64,000 nt of DNA from Paraburkholderia phenazinium (GTDB taxonomy: Bacteria; Pseudomonadota; Gammaproteobacteria; Burkholderiales; Burkholderiaceae). The stretch is from NCBI RefSeq assembly GCF_900141745.1, contig NZ_FSRM01000002.1:2294001-2358000 (forward strand), read 5' to 3'. Both the position numbers and the translations under genes were made by a program. Under the pieces are notes generated by a model. The model was not told the origin of the DNA. It did no database searches and saw only the letters and a list, made by a program, of their open reading frames with translations. How positions within the stretch are numbered: position 1 is the first letter of the stretch; each line of letters opens with the position of its first letter. Shown piece after piece: positions 27,301 to 35,155 of this stretch.

Positions 27301-28313
27301 TGACGTCGCTCAATCTTGCCGAACGCTCTGGCAGCGTGCGTGAGGCTGTGAAAGGCTTCGCCGCCATGGCGATTGGCTTCGCCGGCGCGGACCTGCGCTG
27401 GCTATCGCAGGTCTACAACCGGCGTTCGCTGGCGTTGGCGGAGGAGCAGGGCGGTATCGACGATATCGCTTACGCTAACGTGGTGAGTGGCGTGTACTGG
27501 GCGGCCGCTGGCAGCTGGGAACAGGCCGTGGAATGTTTGAATTACTCGGCGTCGCTCTATGCGCGTCTCGGCTCAATCGAGCGCTGGCAACAATCGATTG
27601 CCGGTTTGTGCGCTGTTGCTCTGGCGCGAGGGCAATTGACCCATGCCAAGGAGTGGCTGGACAAATTGCGTCCTGCACGCCATGACATGCCGGCGCAAAT
27701 AGCGGCTTACCTGCATGGCTTCGATACCTCGCTCGCGCTGGCGCAAGGAGGTCCGTTGGAGGAGCTGGTGATCCGCCTCGACAAGGTGATTGTCGCGCGC
27801 GAGCTGGCGCAGTTCGACCGGATATTCTGCCAGGGCTTGATCGCGGCGTCGTATTGGCGGCTAGGCGATCGCGTGCGCGCGGTCGAGTCGGCTCAAGCGG
27901 GCCTCGACAACCTGTCGGCAGGCGTGCCTGTCGCGTGGTATGTGACAGACGGAATTGCGGGCATTGCGCAAACCCTGATCGATGCTTCGGAGTGCGGATT
28001 GGCGAGTCGGCGCGATGCGCAACGCGCATGTCATATCCTTGCGCAATATGCGCGCGCAACGAAGGTAGCCGCGCCGCGTGCCGCGTTGCTTGCGGGCAGA
28101 TTAGCGGCAACCCGGCATGACAGACGTTTCGCTCTCGCATGCTGGCGCAGAGGGCTTGCCGCCGCACGCGCGCTCGGCGCCGGCTATGACGAGGCGGTGT
28201 TGCTGTACGAACTCGGCAACCACAGTCCGCACGATAGCTCTGAAAGAACCGAGTTTCTGGAGCAGGCGCGTGTTCAGCACGAACGCATTGGTGCACCGCC
28301 ATTGCAGACGTGA
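24312..28313 (+). CDS. soluble-adenylyl-cyclase-like protein: two class III cyclase domains, NTPase domain, helical-repeat tail
   Basis: 1333 residues from GTG 24312. Cyclase domain 1 (about 30-200) has the metal aspartates D42 (VDIAGFT) and D92 (FVGDAIRVIW). Domain 2 (about 255-425) lacks those aspartates but keeps K304 in DDKGLTLLSVFGLPG and N374/R378 in VVNRAARL. That split matches the C1/C2 division of labour in mammalian soluble adenylyl cyclase. An AAA/STAND NTPase follows, with Walker A GEAGLGKT (467-474) and Walker B ILLIADDLHWFD (591-602), then TPR-like helices to the end. Likely a cytoplasmic cAMP or cGMP producer gated by its NTPase and repeat region. No membrane segments. Confidence 0.9.
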   Translation: MGETSAFIPTGLSRYVPRHLLTAGTCETPSAREFRGVAMMVDIAGFTELTETFAREGVAGAERLSAILDRYFGRMTGISIAHGGDVLDFVGDAIRVIWEYDATPDATARLAVQCGLQLQRALPEIIAETGVQMRQRVSLAEGTLTHLTVGGVGGKWYSLTAGGPVAEAAAANHKGSADEVVVCESLWDVVKAHFVARALPCGAACITEQYGPVLAPLPPPLEEPGPPSGMLEKFFGHHFLERVRMGGGRWFGEFRNITTLFIGPSIVDYSGENALSLLQAAVASTQKVHERFGGALTELSADDKGLTLLSVFGLPGMAHEDDAVRAVAAGRALAAAMRERGIPLSMGITSGLALYADRGGNERRHAGLTGGVVNRAARLMTAAHGRVLCDRATRDGAAREFQFEACDPVSAKGFAEVVAVWQPRAGAASEGHSFAGVSVGREKEAQQLSLALDEVIAGHGDAIALCGEAGLGKTRLIADMAANARERGASVIWSAGFALESMSVFYVWRHILAQLLCGTGKFDPVLASRTAANLVVDDENLTSWLPLLNDVMPFQLADTELTREMVGHARAEGLRMLVTALVSRSSRDTPILLIADDLHWFDSASAAMLLELAIARPPGLLLLAATRPLDDSAAVEAHQVVRESRCIYLPALTRAALSVLIADRLGAAEATHELVDFVVERTEGNPLYAEEVVSALHVSGYLEMTDRVAAFSAEAESEANAMLPEGLRGVIVSRLDTLGAAEQLMLKIAAVIGQEFSLKMLRDLFPGEQGTADLIALARVLEREDVVYPVGDESDCYRFKHVLVQDAVYELLPYSLRRELHRDIADWVERNESHDLEPHFAALASHWERARNIPAAVTYLERSAELSLKHYANRDAIRQAERAIRLANEYKLPPDREGEMRCEAMLGEAHIELFQYGAARDHFNRALVCAGRAVPRFAGTMVADLAWQLVQQLSARAGLMRGRSADPLLPRISHIHEKLSEIAYFNSGKLSLLHATLTSLNLAERSGSVREAVKGFAAMAIGFAGADLRWLSQVYNRRSLALAEEQGGIDDIAYANVVSGVYWAAAGSWEQAVECLNYSASLYARLGSIERWQQSIAGLCAVALARGQLTHAKEWLDKLRPARHDMPAQIAAYLHGFDTSLALAQGGPLEELVIRLDKVIVARELAQFDRIFCQGLIAASYWRLGDRVRAVESAQAGLDNLSAGVPVAWYVTDGIAGIAQTLIDASECGLASRRDAQRACHILAQYARATKVAAPRAALLAGRLAATRHDRRFALACWRRGLAAARALGAGYDEAVLLYELGNHSPHDSSERTEFLEQARVQHERIGAPPLQT

Positions 28314-28353
28314 GAAAACTGCCGCAAGCCTGACACTGAAAGATCGCTACCCC

Positions 28354-31300
28354 TCAGTGGTCACTCTCGCCCTTGATGATGGGCGGATATCCGCTAATTG
28401 CACGTGAAGCCTGCATGCCGCCCATGATGGCGCCCTCCACGCAACCAGCGTTGATGCCCGTCTTGAGCCAATCGCCTGCAAGATACAGGTTGCTAAAGCC
28501 GGATGCATCGCTCGTTATGCGGTACTGCGTACTACCCACGGTCGAGAGCACGTAGCGGTCGGAAGGGTTTACATTCGCGCGCCAATACTGCGCGTCGAAA
28601 CGCGCCAGCCCGCTGCCGTTAGTCGGATCGATCAATATCCGCCAGTCGAATAAACCTGGAGACGCCACGGCGGGCCAGAGGTTAAAGACCTCGTGCTGCA
28701 GTTGACCAAGCGCACTCAGTTTTACTTCTTCCGTGCAACGCGAGGCGTAGTTGGCATCGGTGCGGGGCGGCGAATCAGGCGTAGGCAGCGGACTGCAAAA
28801 GTAAGAGACGCTCTGTGGCACGTGACCAGTCGGCCACACTTCACGCGCCAGCAATTGATTCATCGGCGTCGTGGTATTGAAGGGCTTGCTGAACGCGCTC
28901 AACTCGGGCTCCTCTCCGTTGGAGCCGAATACATTCCAGCCGAGGTCCCGGATGCTCTTGCTCAGCCATATCTGATAGGCCTGAGTCGCCACCGTCTTCA
29001 CGTTGTCGCTGGCTGCCTTGAGGGGAACGCTCTTCTCTAGCAGCTTTGGGCAGACATGCGGCAGGGAGCCGATCGACAGTCCGTAGACAATCTTGTCGAA
29101 GTCCACTCCGCGTTTTAGCCGCTTGACCGGTAATGGCTTGCCAAACTCAGCGCTATAAATTTGCGCCCAGTCGCTCCAGTGGGATTCGAGGTCCACATCT
29201 TTGGCCTGCAGTGTGCGTGCCTGTGCCGGGTCGATCTGCTCGTAGTTCGGACAGCTTGGCCAACACTCCAGATCGGCGATATCGACCAGCGGGTTGTATT
29301 CGGTGACGCCTTCTGCAAGAGCCACCTGTTGAGTCATGACGATTTCACCTACACCGTCGGCGTCCGGAATCAGTTCGTCCACGTTGTGGAAGAACTGGAA
29401 GCTCACGCCACGCTGTTTTAGCACTTGATACAGCGGCGTAAAGACGGTGTCGCCCATGCCGGCCTGCATTTTCCAGATGAAGCCGCCGTGATAACCAATG
29501 GCCAACCGCAAGATGCCGCGCAGCATCGTGCCAGCCTCGATGTTCGGGCGAGCGGTGTCGCCATCCATAAAGGCGAACACGAGGTCATAGAGTCCGCGGA
29601 CCGGCGCGGAATCAATCGTATAGGCTTCGTTGGCGCCGTGCTTGCGCAACCAGTCGCGGAATTCGATGTTGTTGAGGACGTCGAAGCCATGGTGCAAGAC
29701 GCCGTCGGCATGCATGCCGATCAGGCTCGTGACGGCCAGATCGATGGAAATGAAGAGATGCCGCACCTTGTCGTCAATGCCCAGATGATGGGAGACGTAC
29801 TGGGGCAGAGAAGCCTGAACCGTCTGCAACTCGGTTAGTACAAACTGGTGATGCTGCTTCTCCCGGAAGTGGAACACTTCGGGCAGGCGCTTCACGAATC
29901 CGATGACGCTTGCCAGAATGGCTTCTGCTTCCTCGATAACCCCTCCAGATTCCCTGGCGGCATGTAACAAATGATGGCCGAGATCGTCCAGCCATTGCCC
30001 AATCCATGCCGTTACGGTTTCCAATATTGCCGAAAATGTGATTTCCTCGTTGTGCGCCCCCGGGACACCCGGTTTGATCGGTATCTCGATCGGCCAGAAC
30101 TTATAGCTTTGGTCGATATACTCGGTGAGCACAATGTAGTTCTGTGGCTTAAAAGCGTCTTCCCACTTCGCAAGCGGAGCAGTAGCAGGCCGATTGAGGG
30201 CGTCGTAGACCTTTTGCATCACGGTAAAGCCATTGTCATAAAAGCCGAACCACATATGCAGTCCGTGCTCTTCGATGCGCTGGCCCAACTCGGCATTGCG
30301 TCCACTGGCACATTTTCCGCCCAGGCGCCACCCCATCTGATAGACAGTTATGTCGTAACGGTCTTGCCAGCCGGGCTGCTCGGTAAGATAAAACGCGGCA
30401 GCCATCGCGCCTGGGCCGCCGCCGAGAACGGCGATTTTCTGCGAGCTTGCCTCCGCGGTCTGGAGCAATTCTTCACCCGCTGAGATGGTGAAGTCCATAT
30501 TGATGTGGAAAGGTAGGAGTACAGGCTGTTCTCCGAGCTGGAGGCCCAAGGTCTCGTCTAGCCGGAAAGTATCGAACTTGTGCAATGTGCACGCATAGGT
30601 ATAGCCAAGCAATCTGGCGCTGTGCACTTTGTCGACTGTGGCGGGCGCAACGACAATGGCCTGGTACACGGCCTTAAGGCCATTGGCGTCCGGGAACTGC
30701 TTGAGAAATAGCTGATCGACGCGTGTTCGCAAAAAGAGTGTTGCGAGATCCTCTATCCCCGCCTCGTCGAGTGCAAACAGATCCTTCTCCGAGCGCAGAA
30801 TGTCTAAACCCTCACGTATCACATCGATAAATCCAAGCAAGGGCCGATGCGCGTTCTGCGTATCGATTGCAGTGACCTCGATCAGAGGGTGCATGCCTAG
30901 TTGCGTCTGAGGACTGTAGGGTTGCCAGCCTTCGGAGGAAAACTTGAATTCGCGCGGGTCCCCGCCTGGTTCCGGCATGCTGAATTGACACAGGCTCTTT
31001 GGATAGCCAAAGACTTCACGGCCGATGGAAATGGCCATAGGCACGTCGACCCATGTATACGCCGGGTAAAGAAAGACGCGCTGCAACTTCGTGGCGCCGT
31101 CTTTTTCTTCGATTTGCCCAACCGATATCCACGTGATGATGTCGGTTTCCTTACCCCAGCCCTTGTTTTCATCCGCGGGGAAGCCCGATTGGGCATGCTC
31201 CACGCGTGTGAATGTCAGCATGATGTAGGGCGACAGCACCTGAAAAGTCATCCGGCCGGCAGCCACCCGATTGAGCGTCCCGTCGACGGTAGCCTGCAGC

Positions 31301-31413
31301 TTTTTCAGATCCCCTTTGATAAAAAAGCCGTACATGTCGGATGCGTTGAGGTGCATGGGCGTGTGCTGCACCGGTGAGCCACTGGTGTAGATGTATGCGG
31401 GCCGTTCCGTCAT
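28354..31413 (-). CDS. acetoacetate decarboxylase-like / FAD amine-oxidase-like fusion protein
   Basis: 1019 residues from ATG 31413, with GGAGGGAG directly upstream. Residues about 20-280 resemble acetoacetate decarboxylase; REVFGYPKSL (K139) sits where that family carries its catalytic lysine. Residues 326-1019 are an FAD oxidoreductase with GGGPGAMAAAFYL (331-343), WRLGGKCASGRN and a C-terminal FAD motif YLAGDWLKTGINAGCVEGA, like phytoene desaturase and amine-oxidase relatives. A decarboxylase joined to a flavin enzyme suggests sequential steps on one beta-keto or hydroxylated substrate. It is the last gene of a minus-strand run with DUF3237 and two SDR genes, and converges on the cyclase gene. 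Confidence 0.8.
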   Translation of the reverse strand: MTERPAYIYTSGSPVQHTPMHLNASDMYGFFIKGDLKKLQATVDGTLNRVAAGRMTFQVLSPYIMLTFTRVEHAQSGFPADENKGWGKETDIITWISVGQIEEKDGATKLQRVFLYPAYTWVDVPMAISIGREVFGYPKSLCQFSMPEPGGDPREFKFSSEGWQPYSPQTQLGMHPLIEVTAIDTQNAHRPLLGFIDVIREGLDILRSEKDLFALDEAGIEDLATLFLRTRVDQLFLKQFPDANGLKAVYQAIVVAPATVDKVHSARLLGYTYACTLHKFDTFRLDETLGLQLGEQPVLLPFHINMDFTISAGEELLQTAEASSQKIAVLGGGPGAMAAAFYLTEQPGWQDRYDITVYQMGWRLGGKCASGRNAELGQRIEEHGLHMWFGFYDNGFTVMQKVYDALNRPATAPLAKWEDAFKPQNYIVLTEYIDQSYKFWPIEIPIKPGVPGAHNEEITFSAILETVTAWIGQWLDDLGHHLLHAARESGGVIEEAEAILASVIGFVKRLPEVFHFREKQHHQFVLTELQTVQASLPQYVSHHLGIDDKVRHLFISIDLAVTSLIGMHADGVLHHGFDVLNNIEFRDWLRKHGANEAYTIDSAPVRGLYDLVFAFMDGDTARPNIEAGTMLRGILRLAIGYHGGFIWKMQAGMGDTVFTPLYQVLKQRGVSFQFFHNVDELIPDADGVGEIVMTQQVALAEGVTEYNPLVDIADLECWPSCPNYEQIDPAQARTLQAKDVDLESHWSDWAQIYSAEFGKPLPVKRLKRGVDFDKIVYGLSIGSLPHVCPKLLEKSVPLKAASDNVKTVATQAYQIWLSKSIRDLGWNVFGSNGEEPELSAFSKPFNTTTPMNQLLAREVWPTGHVPQSVSYFCSPLPTPDSPPRTDANYASRCTEEVKLSALGQLQHEVFNLWPAVASPGLFDWRILIDPTNGSGLARFDAQYWRANVNPSDRYVLSTVGSTQYRITSDASGFSNLYLAGDWLKTGINAGCVEGAIMGGMQASRAISGYPPIIKGESDH

Positions 31414-31589
31414 TTCTCCCTCCTCTGGGGCTATCGACGACGAGTCCATTGTCAGCGCATTGTAGGCCTGGAATTTAGCTCATACATACTCTTTGAGTTC
31501 TTTGTTGAAGGGTGGCTGCACATGTTTAGACATACTCCGGTTTTTTGTCGGTGATGGCAACGCGGAAGGCGTGGCTGCCGGTCCTTTGC

Positions 31590-32084
31590 CTAGAGCACCT
31601 CAAACACGCTATAGACCGGCCCGTCCTTGAAGCGGTGACCCGTGCCCACCGCGATCACCCGGTTCAGAAATTCATACTTGCCAGCGGGGGCTTCGAAGAC
31701 CGGATTGATGCGAAAGTAGTAGCTGGCCGGATCGACCGGTTCGCCTTTTTCGAGCCGCTGGATCACGTCGGCCGCGCCGTGGCGAATGCCGCGGTAGGCT
31801 ATCGTGATGTTGACACCATCGTCGGTCTGCAGGATCAGGCGCACATCGAGCGTGGTACTGCCGTCGCTGCGCGCGCTTTGCCAGTCGCTGCCGCCGTCGA
31901 GCACCTTGCCGCTCAGGCGCTCGCCCGCAAAGGTGCCGGACGGCACGATGCCGATGCGGCGAAACGTTCCCGGCGTGTCGCCGACGATGACGATCGGCTT
32001 GACATCGAGCCGCATCACGAACAACGGCCGCGTCTGGATGCTCTGGAGCGCGGCGGGCAGGTCTTCGAAAGCGGGAGTAGACAT
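31590..32084 (-). CDS. DUF3237 family protein
   Basis: 164 residues from ATG 32084 with AAGGTGAAG upstream. It is a compact beta-barrel-like protein with family-typical elements: RPLFVMRLDVKPI, VPSGTFAGERLSG, GSTTLDVRLILQTDDG and the late YYFRINPVFEAPAGKYEFLN. DUF3237 members accompany aromatic or steroid-type catabolic oxidoreductases but have no settled function. Here it is followed 176 bases downstream by the decarboxylase/FAD fusion gene and preceded by a NIPSNAP remnant and SDRs. Confidence 0.85.
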   Translation of the reverse strand: MSTPAFEDLPAALQSIQTRPLFVMRLDVKPIVIVGDTPGTFRRIGIVPSGTFAGERLSGKVLDGGSDWQSARSDGSTTLDVRLILQTDDGVNITIAYRGIRHGAADVIQRLEKGEPVDPASYYFRINPVFEAPAGKYEFLNRVIAVGTGHRFKDGPVYSVFEVL

Positions 32085-32158
32085 CGTCTTCACCTTGTCG
32101 GTTGATGGCATGGGGGTGTCATACCAGAGTCATGGGAACGTTTGAGGGTACTTAAGGG

Positions 32159-32227
32159 CTACTTGAGCGGCGAGAAGTCGGTTGCACGCAGCGGCTTGAA
32201 AGTATAAGTGCGGATTTCGTAAAGCAT
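32159..32227 (-). pseudogene. NIPSNAP family gene with internal deletion (22 codons left)
   Basis: ATG 32227 has a good ribosome site (GGAGAG seven bases upstream). The product starts MLYEIRTYT, the standard NIPSNAP N-terminus, and continues FKPLRATDFSPLK then stop. A PLR/K-type ending is how many NIPSNAP proteins finish, so the central ~80 codons seem to have been lost cleanly in frame. It might still be translated as a 22-residue peptide. Its neighbours are the DUF3237 and SDR genes. Confidence 0.5.
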
Positions 32228-32292
32228 GGCAGCTCTCCGTATGGGCCGGATGGCGTCTGATTCGCGTGTTGGCCTCGGTTGATCGGGCACTT

Positions 32293-33042
32293 CTAGGCAG
32301 CAGTTCTTCCACCATTGACTCTGAGCACCTCACCGGTCATGAAGCTCGCGCGCGGCGACGCAACGAACAGGATCGCGTCGGCCATTTCTTCCGGCGTCCC
32401 GGCACGCTTGAGGGGGACACCGGCGAGAAAGGCAGCCTTGCGTTCCGCATTCGCCGTGAGCCGGTCGAGCATCGCTGTTTCGACAGGACCAGGCGCGACC
32501 GCATTGACGCGTACACCGAACGCCGCGGCCTCGAGCGCCGCCGACTTCGTGAGGCCTTCCACGGCGTGCTTGCTGGCCACATATAGCGATGCGCCTGCTG
32601 CACCGCGCGCGCCCATCGTCGACGAGATGTTGACGATACTACCGCTACCTTGCGGCGCCATGACACGAAGTTCGTGTTTCATTGCGAGCAACGTGCCGAG
32701 CACATTGGTTTCGAACACGGCGGCGTAGCGTTCGGGGGTTTGCTCGATCACCGGGGCCGATTCGCCTTCGGTGCCCGCCGAGTTGACCGCGATGTCTAGC
32801 CGTCCGAATCGCGCGACGGTGGCGTCGACGAGCTTGCGCACTTCGTCTTCGAAGCGCACGTCTGACTGCACGAACTCTGCCTCGGCACCGAGCGAGCGTA
32901 GCTCCTCGGCGAGTTGCCGGCCTTCTTCCGCGCGGCGCCCCGAAACGACGATACGGGCGTGGTCACGAGCAAAAGCGATTGCGGTAGCGCGACCGATGCC
33001 AGTCAGTGCGCCGGTGATGAGTACGACAGGTTGGTTGTCCAT
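32293..33042 (-). CDS. short-chain dehydrogenase/reductase (classical SDR)
   Basis: 249 residues. The cofactor loop is TGALTGIG (about 10-17), NSAG corresponds to the NNAG motif, and the catalytic set is intact: Ser in VNISSTMGARG, then Y and K in LYVASKHAVEG. The C-terminal VNGG is typical. NAD(H)/NADP(H)-dependent oxidation or reduction of an alcohol/ketone. It lies 22 bases after a second SDR gene and shares the operon with DUF3237 and the decarboxylase/FAD fusion. Confidence 0.92.
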   Translation of the reverse strand: MDNQPVVLITGALTGIGRATAIAFARDHARIVVSGRRAEEGRQLAEELRSLGAEAEFVQSDVRFEDEVRKLVDATVARFGRLDIAVNSAGTEGESAPVIEQTPERYAAVFETNVLGTLLAMKHELRVMAPQGSGSIVNISSTMGARGAAGASLYVASKHAVEGLTKSAALEAAAFGVRVNAVAPGPVETAMLDRLTANAERKAAFLAGVPLKRAGTPEEMADAILFVASPRASFMTGEVLRVNGGRTAA

Positions 33043-33064
33043 GGCTATTCCTTGGGTATGCTGA

Positions 33065-33829
33065 TTAAAGTTTCGAACCGCCGTCGACGCACAGCGTCTC
33101 GCCGGTAATCCAGCGTGCCGCGTCCGAAGCGAGAAAAACGACTGCCCCGCCGATGTCCTCGGGTTGCGCGCTACGCTTGAACCTCTGCATTTCGGGGGCC
33201 GTTGGCGTTAGCCGGCCACTATTTTTTGTTTTTGGGTCTGATATTCCGCTTGCCACCACGTCCGCAGCAATCGCATTGACGCGCACGCCGCGGGCACCGA
33301 GCGTGGTCGCAAAGTACTTCACCAGCGTGTCGACGGCGCCTTGGCTTGCCGCATAGGCCGATGCCGGTGACGATACGGTGCCCACCTGATCATGGGTCGC
33401 CAGCGAGGAGACCAGCAAGACGCTACTGCCTTTGCACATCGCCGGCATCAGTTGCTGCACCAGAAAGTAGGGCGCGCGCACGTTCAAGGCGAACAGCTCG
33501 TCGAAATCGGCGACGGTGGTGTCTTCAATGCTCGCGCCCTTCGTCATGTCGGCGCTGCACACCAGTACATCCAGACGTGCGCCGATTACGGCGCGCGCTC
33601 GATTTGCCAGCCGGTGCGGCCCATCCGGGGCGCTCAGATCCGCAGCAATTCTGTCGGCGTGGCCACCGGCTGCGCGAATCTGCGTAACCACTTCGTTGGC
33701 CGCTGTGTCTTCAGGGCAATAGTGAACCAGAACCTGGGCGCCTGCTTTCGCGAGGGCCAGCGCGCTAGCACGGCCTATCCCGCGAGAGGCGCCCGTGACG
33801 AGCGCGGTTTTTCCACTGAGAGGGCTCAT
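33065..33829 (-). CDS. SDR family protein with altered active site
   Basis: 254 residues. The TGASRGIG cofactor loop (12-19) and the catalytic-type serines (VSSLATHD) are present, as is Y159 in SAYAASQGAV. The lysine expected four residues later is Q163, and the NNAG motif is replaced by CSAD. The fold and C-terminal DGGSKL end are normal. Loss of the proton-relay lysine suggests reduced or changed catalysis, possibly a partner subunit of the adjacent intact SDR. It is the first gene of the minus-strand operon. Confidence 0.88.
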   Translation of the reverse strand: MSPLSGKTALVTGASRGIGRASALALAKAGAQVLVHYCPEDTAANEVVTQIRAAGGHADRIAADLSAPDGPHRLANRARAVIGARLDVLVCSADMTKGASIEDTTVADFDELFALNVRAPYFLVQQLMPAMCKGSSVLLVSSLATHDQVGTVSSPASAYAASQGAVDTLVKYFATTLGARGVRVNAIAADVVASGISDPKTKNSGRLTPTAPEMQRFKRSAQPEDIGGAVVFLASDAARWITGETLCVDGGSKL

Positions 33830-34188
33830 GATCAGATTCCAGTTACTTCAGTTCCTCGGCGATATAGCTGGCAGGTATGGAGTGCGATTGCCGGTCCGCT
33901 TCGCCGGAGCGGCTGTCGTTGCGTCCCGCCTGATGCGTAATCTAGTGGCAGCACGTGGAAAGATAAAAGACTTTGTAGGTTGGCGGGCATGCCTGAGAGG
34001 CATACCGCGCCAACTGCGGCCGATGGTGCTTTCCCATTGACGAGGACGCGGCCGGGTACAGCTCTGCAGCGCGTTCACACCGCAGAGGTTTTGCATATGC
34101 GCAAAGATTGGTTGGCCTGGCGTCTGGCCGGCTTTACTGTTAGCGAGGTATCGCGCGAGTCCCCCTTCTTCAGGAACAGGAGTCTTCA
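33830..34188. other. divergent intergenic region with promoters only
   Basis: 359 bases between the divergent SDR operon and the dioxygenase gene. A minus-strand open frame of about 113 codons crosses it, but its composition and lack of any recognisable fold argue against a gene. A short symmetry ATGCC/GGCAT lies at 33989-34003. AGGAG precedes the dioxygenase ATG. Confidence 0.4.
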
Positions 34189-35136
34189 ATGAGTGCAGCC
34201 GTCTCGGCCGACATCGGCTCGATCCAGGTCGCGCCGCTCTCGGCGCATATCGGCGCAGAAATTCACGGCGTCGATCTCACCCGGCCGCTATCCGCTCAAC
34301 AGGTCGCGGAGATTCGCGCGGCCTTGCTGCGATGGCGAGTGGTGTTTTTCCGCGAGCAGTTTTTGACGCACGAGCAGCACGTCGCCTTTTCCGCGCAGTT
34401 CGGTGAGCTTACGGTGGGGCATCCGGTCTTCGGACACGTGGACGGTCATCCGCAGATCTACTCGATCTCCAAGTTTCGCAAGGCCACCCGCTTCGAGGGG
34501 GAGCCGCTGCTGAGACCGTGGACGGGATGGCACACCGATGTCACCGCCGCGATCAATCCGCCGTATGCGTCGATTTTGCGTGGCGTCACCATCCCGCCAT
34601 TCGGCGGCGACACCCAGTGGACCAATCTCGTCACCGCTTATCTGAAGCTGTCCGAACCTTTGCGCGCGTTGGTCGATGGCTTGCGCGGCGTGCACCGGTT
34701 TGCGCCGCCGGCAGGCGCGAAGGGCACTGATTCATTCGTGCAGGCCGTATCGCAGCACACGCTCGTGACCGAGCATCCACTGGTACGTGTGCATCCGGAA
34801 ACGGGGGAACGTGCGCTCTATGTGAGCCCTGGCTTCCTGAAGTACATCGTTGGCGTCACGCCGCGAGAAAATCAGGTGTTGCTGGAACTGCTCTGGGAAC
34901 ACGTGACGCGCCCCGAATTCACGGTTCGTTTCAAATGGGAGCTAGGCAGCATTGCCTTCTGGGACAATCGCGCCACCGCGCATCTGGCGCCTACGGATAT
35001 CTACGATCTTGACTTCGACCGTCAGCTATATCGCACCACGCTGGTTGGCGATATTCCGGTTGGCCCGGATGGCCGGCAATCGATCGCGCTGGAAGGATCG
35101 CCGGTCGGGGCTGCGGCTGCTGTGGCGTTGAACTGA
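34189..35136 (+). CDS. TauD/TfdA family alpha-ketoglutarate-dependent dioxygenase
   Basis: 315 residues. The Fe(II) triad is H115 and D117 (GWHTDVT) plus H265 (RATAHLAPTD); the 2-oxoglutarate arginine lies downstream in FDRQLYRTT. The family hydroxylates the carbon bearing a sulfonate, sulfate ester or aryl-ether group, releasing sulfite or sulfate. Location beside an LLM flavin oxidoreductase and sulfonate ABC genes supports organosulfur desulfonation; alkyl sulfate (AtsK-type) is an alternative. It converges on the LLM gene with a 19-base gap. Confidence 0.9.
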   Translation: MSAAVSADIGSIQVAPLSAHIGAEIHGVDLTRPLSAQQVAEIRAALLRWRVVFFREQFLTHEQHVAFSAQFGELTVGHPVFGHVDGHPQIYSISKFRKATRFEGEPLLRPWTGWHTDVTAAINPPYASILRGVTIPPFGGDTQWTNLVTAYLKLSEPLRALVDGLRGVHRFAPPAGAKGTDSFVQAVSQHTLVTEHPLVRVHPETGERALYVSPGFLKYIVGVTPRENQVLLELLWEHVTRPEFTVRFKWELGSIAFWDNRATAHLAPTDIYDLDFDRQLYRTTLVGDIPVGPDGRQSIALEGSPVGAAAAVALN

Positions 35137-35155
35137 AGAACAGAAGGCGCTTACC

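Noticed and set aside
33848..34189. 113-codon minus-strand frame before the dioxygenase
   Set aside because: No recognisable features and it would overlap the dioxygenase leader; probably chance.
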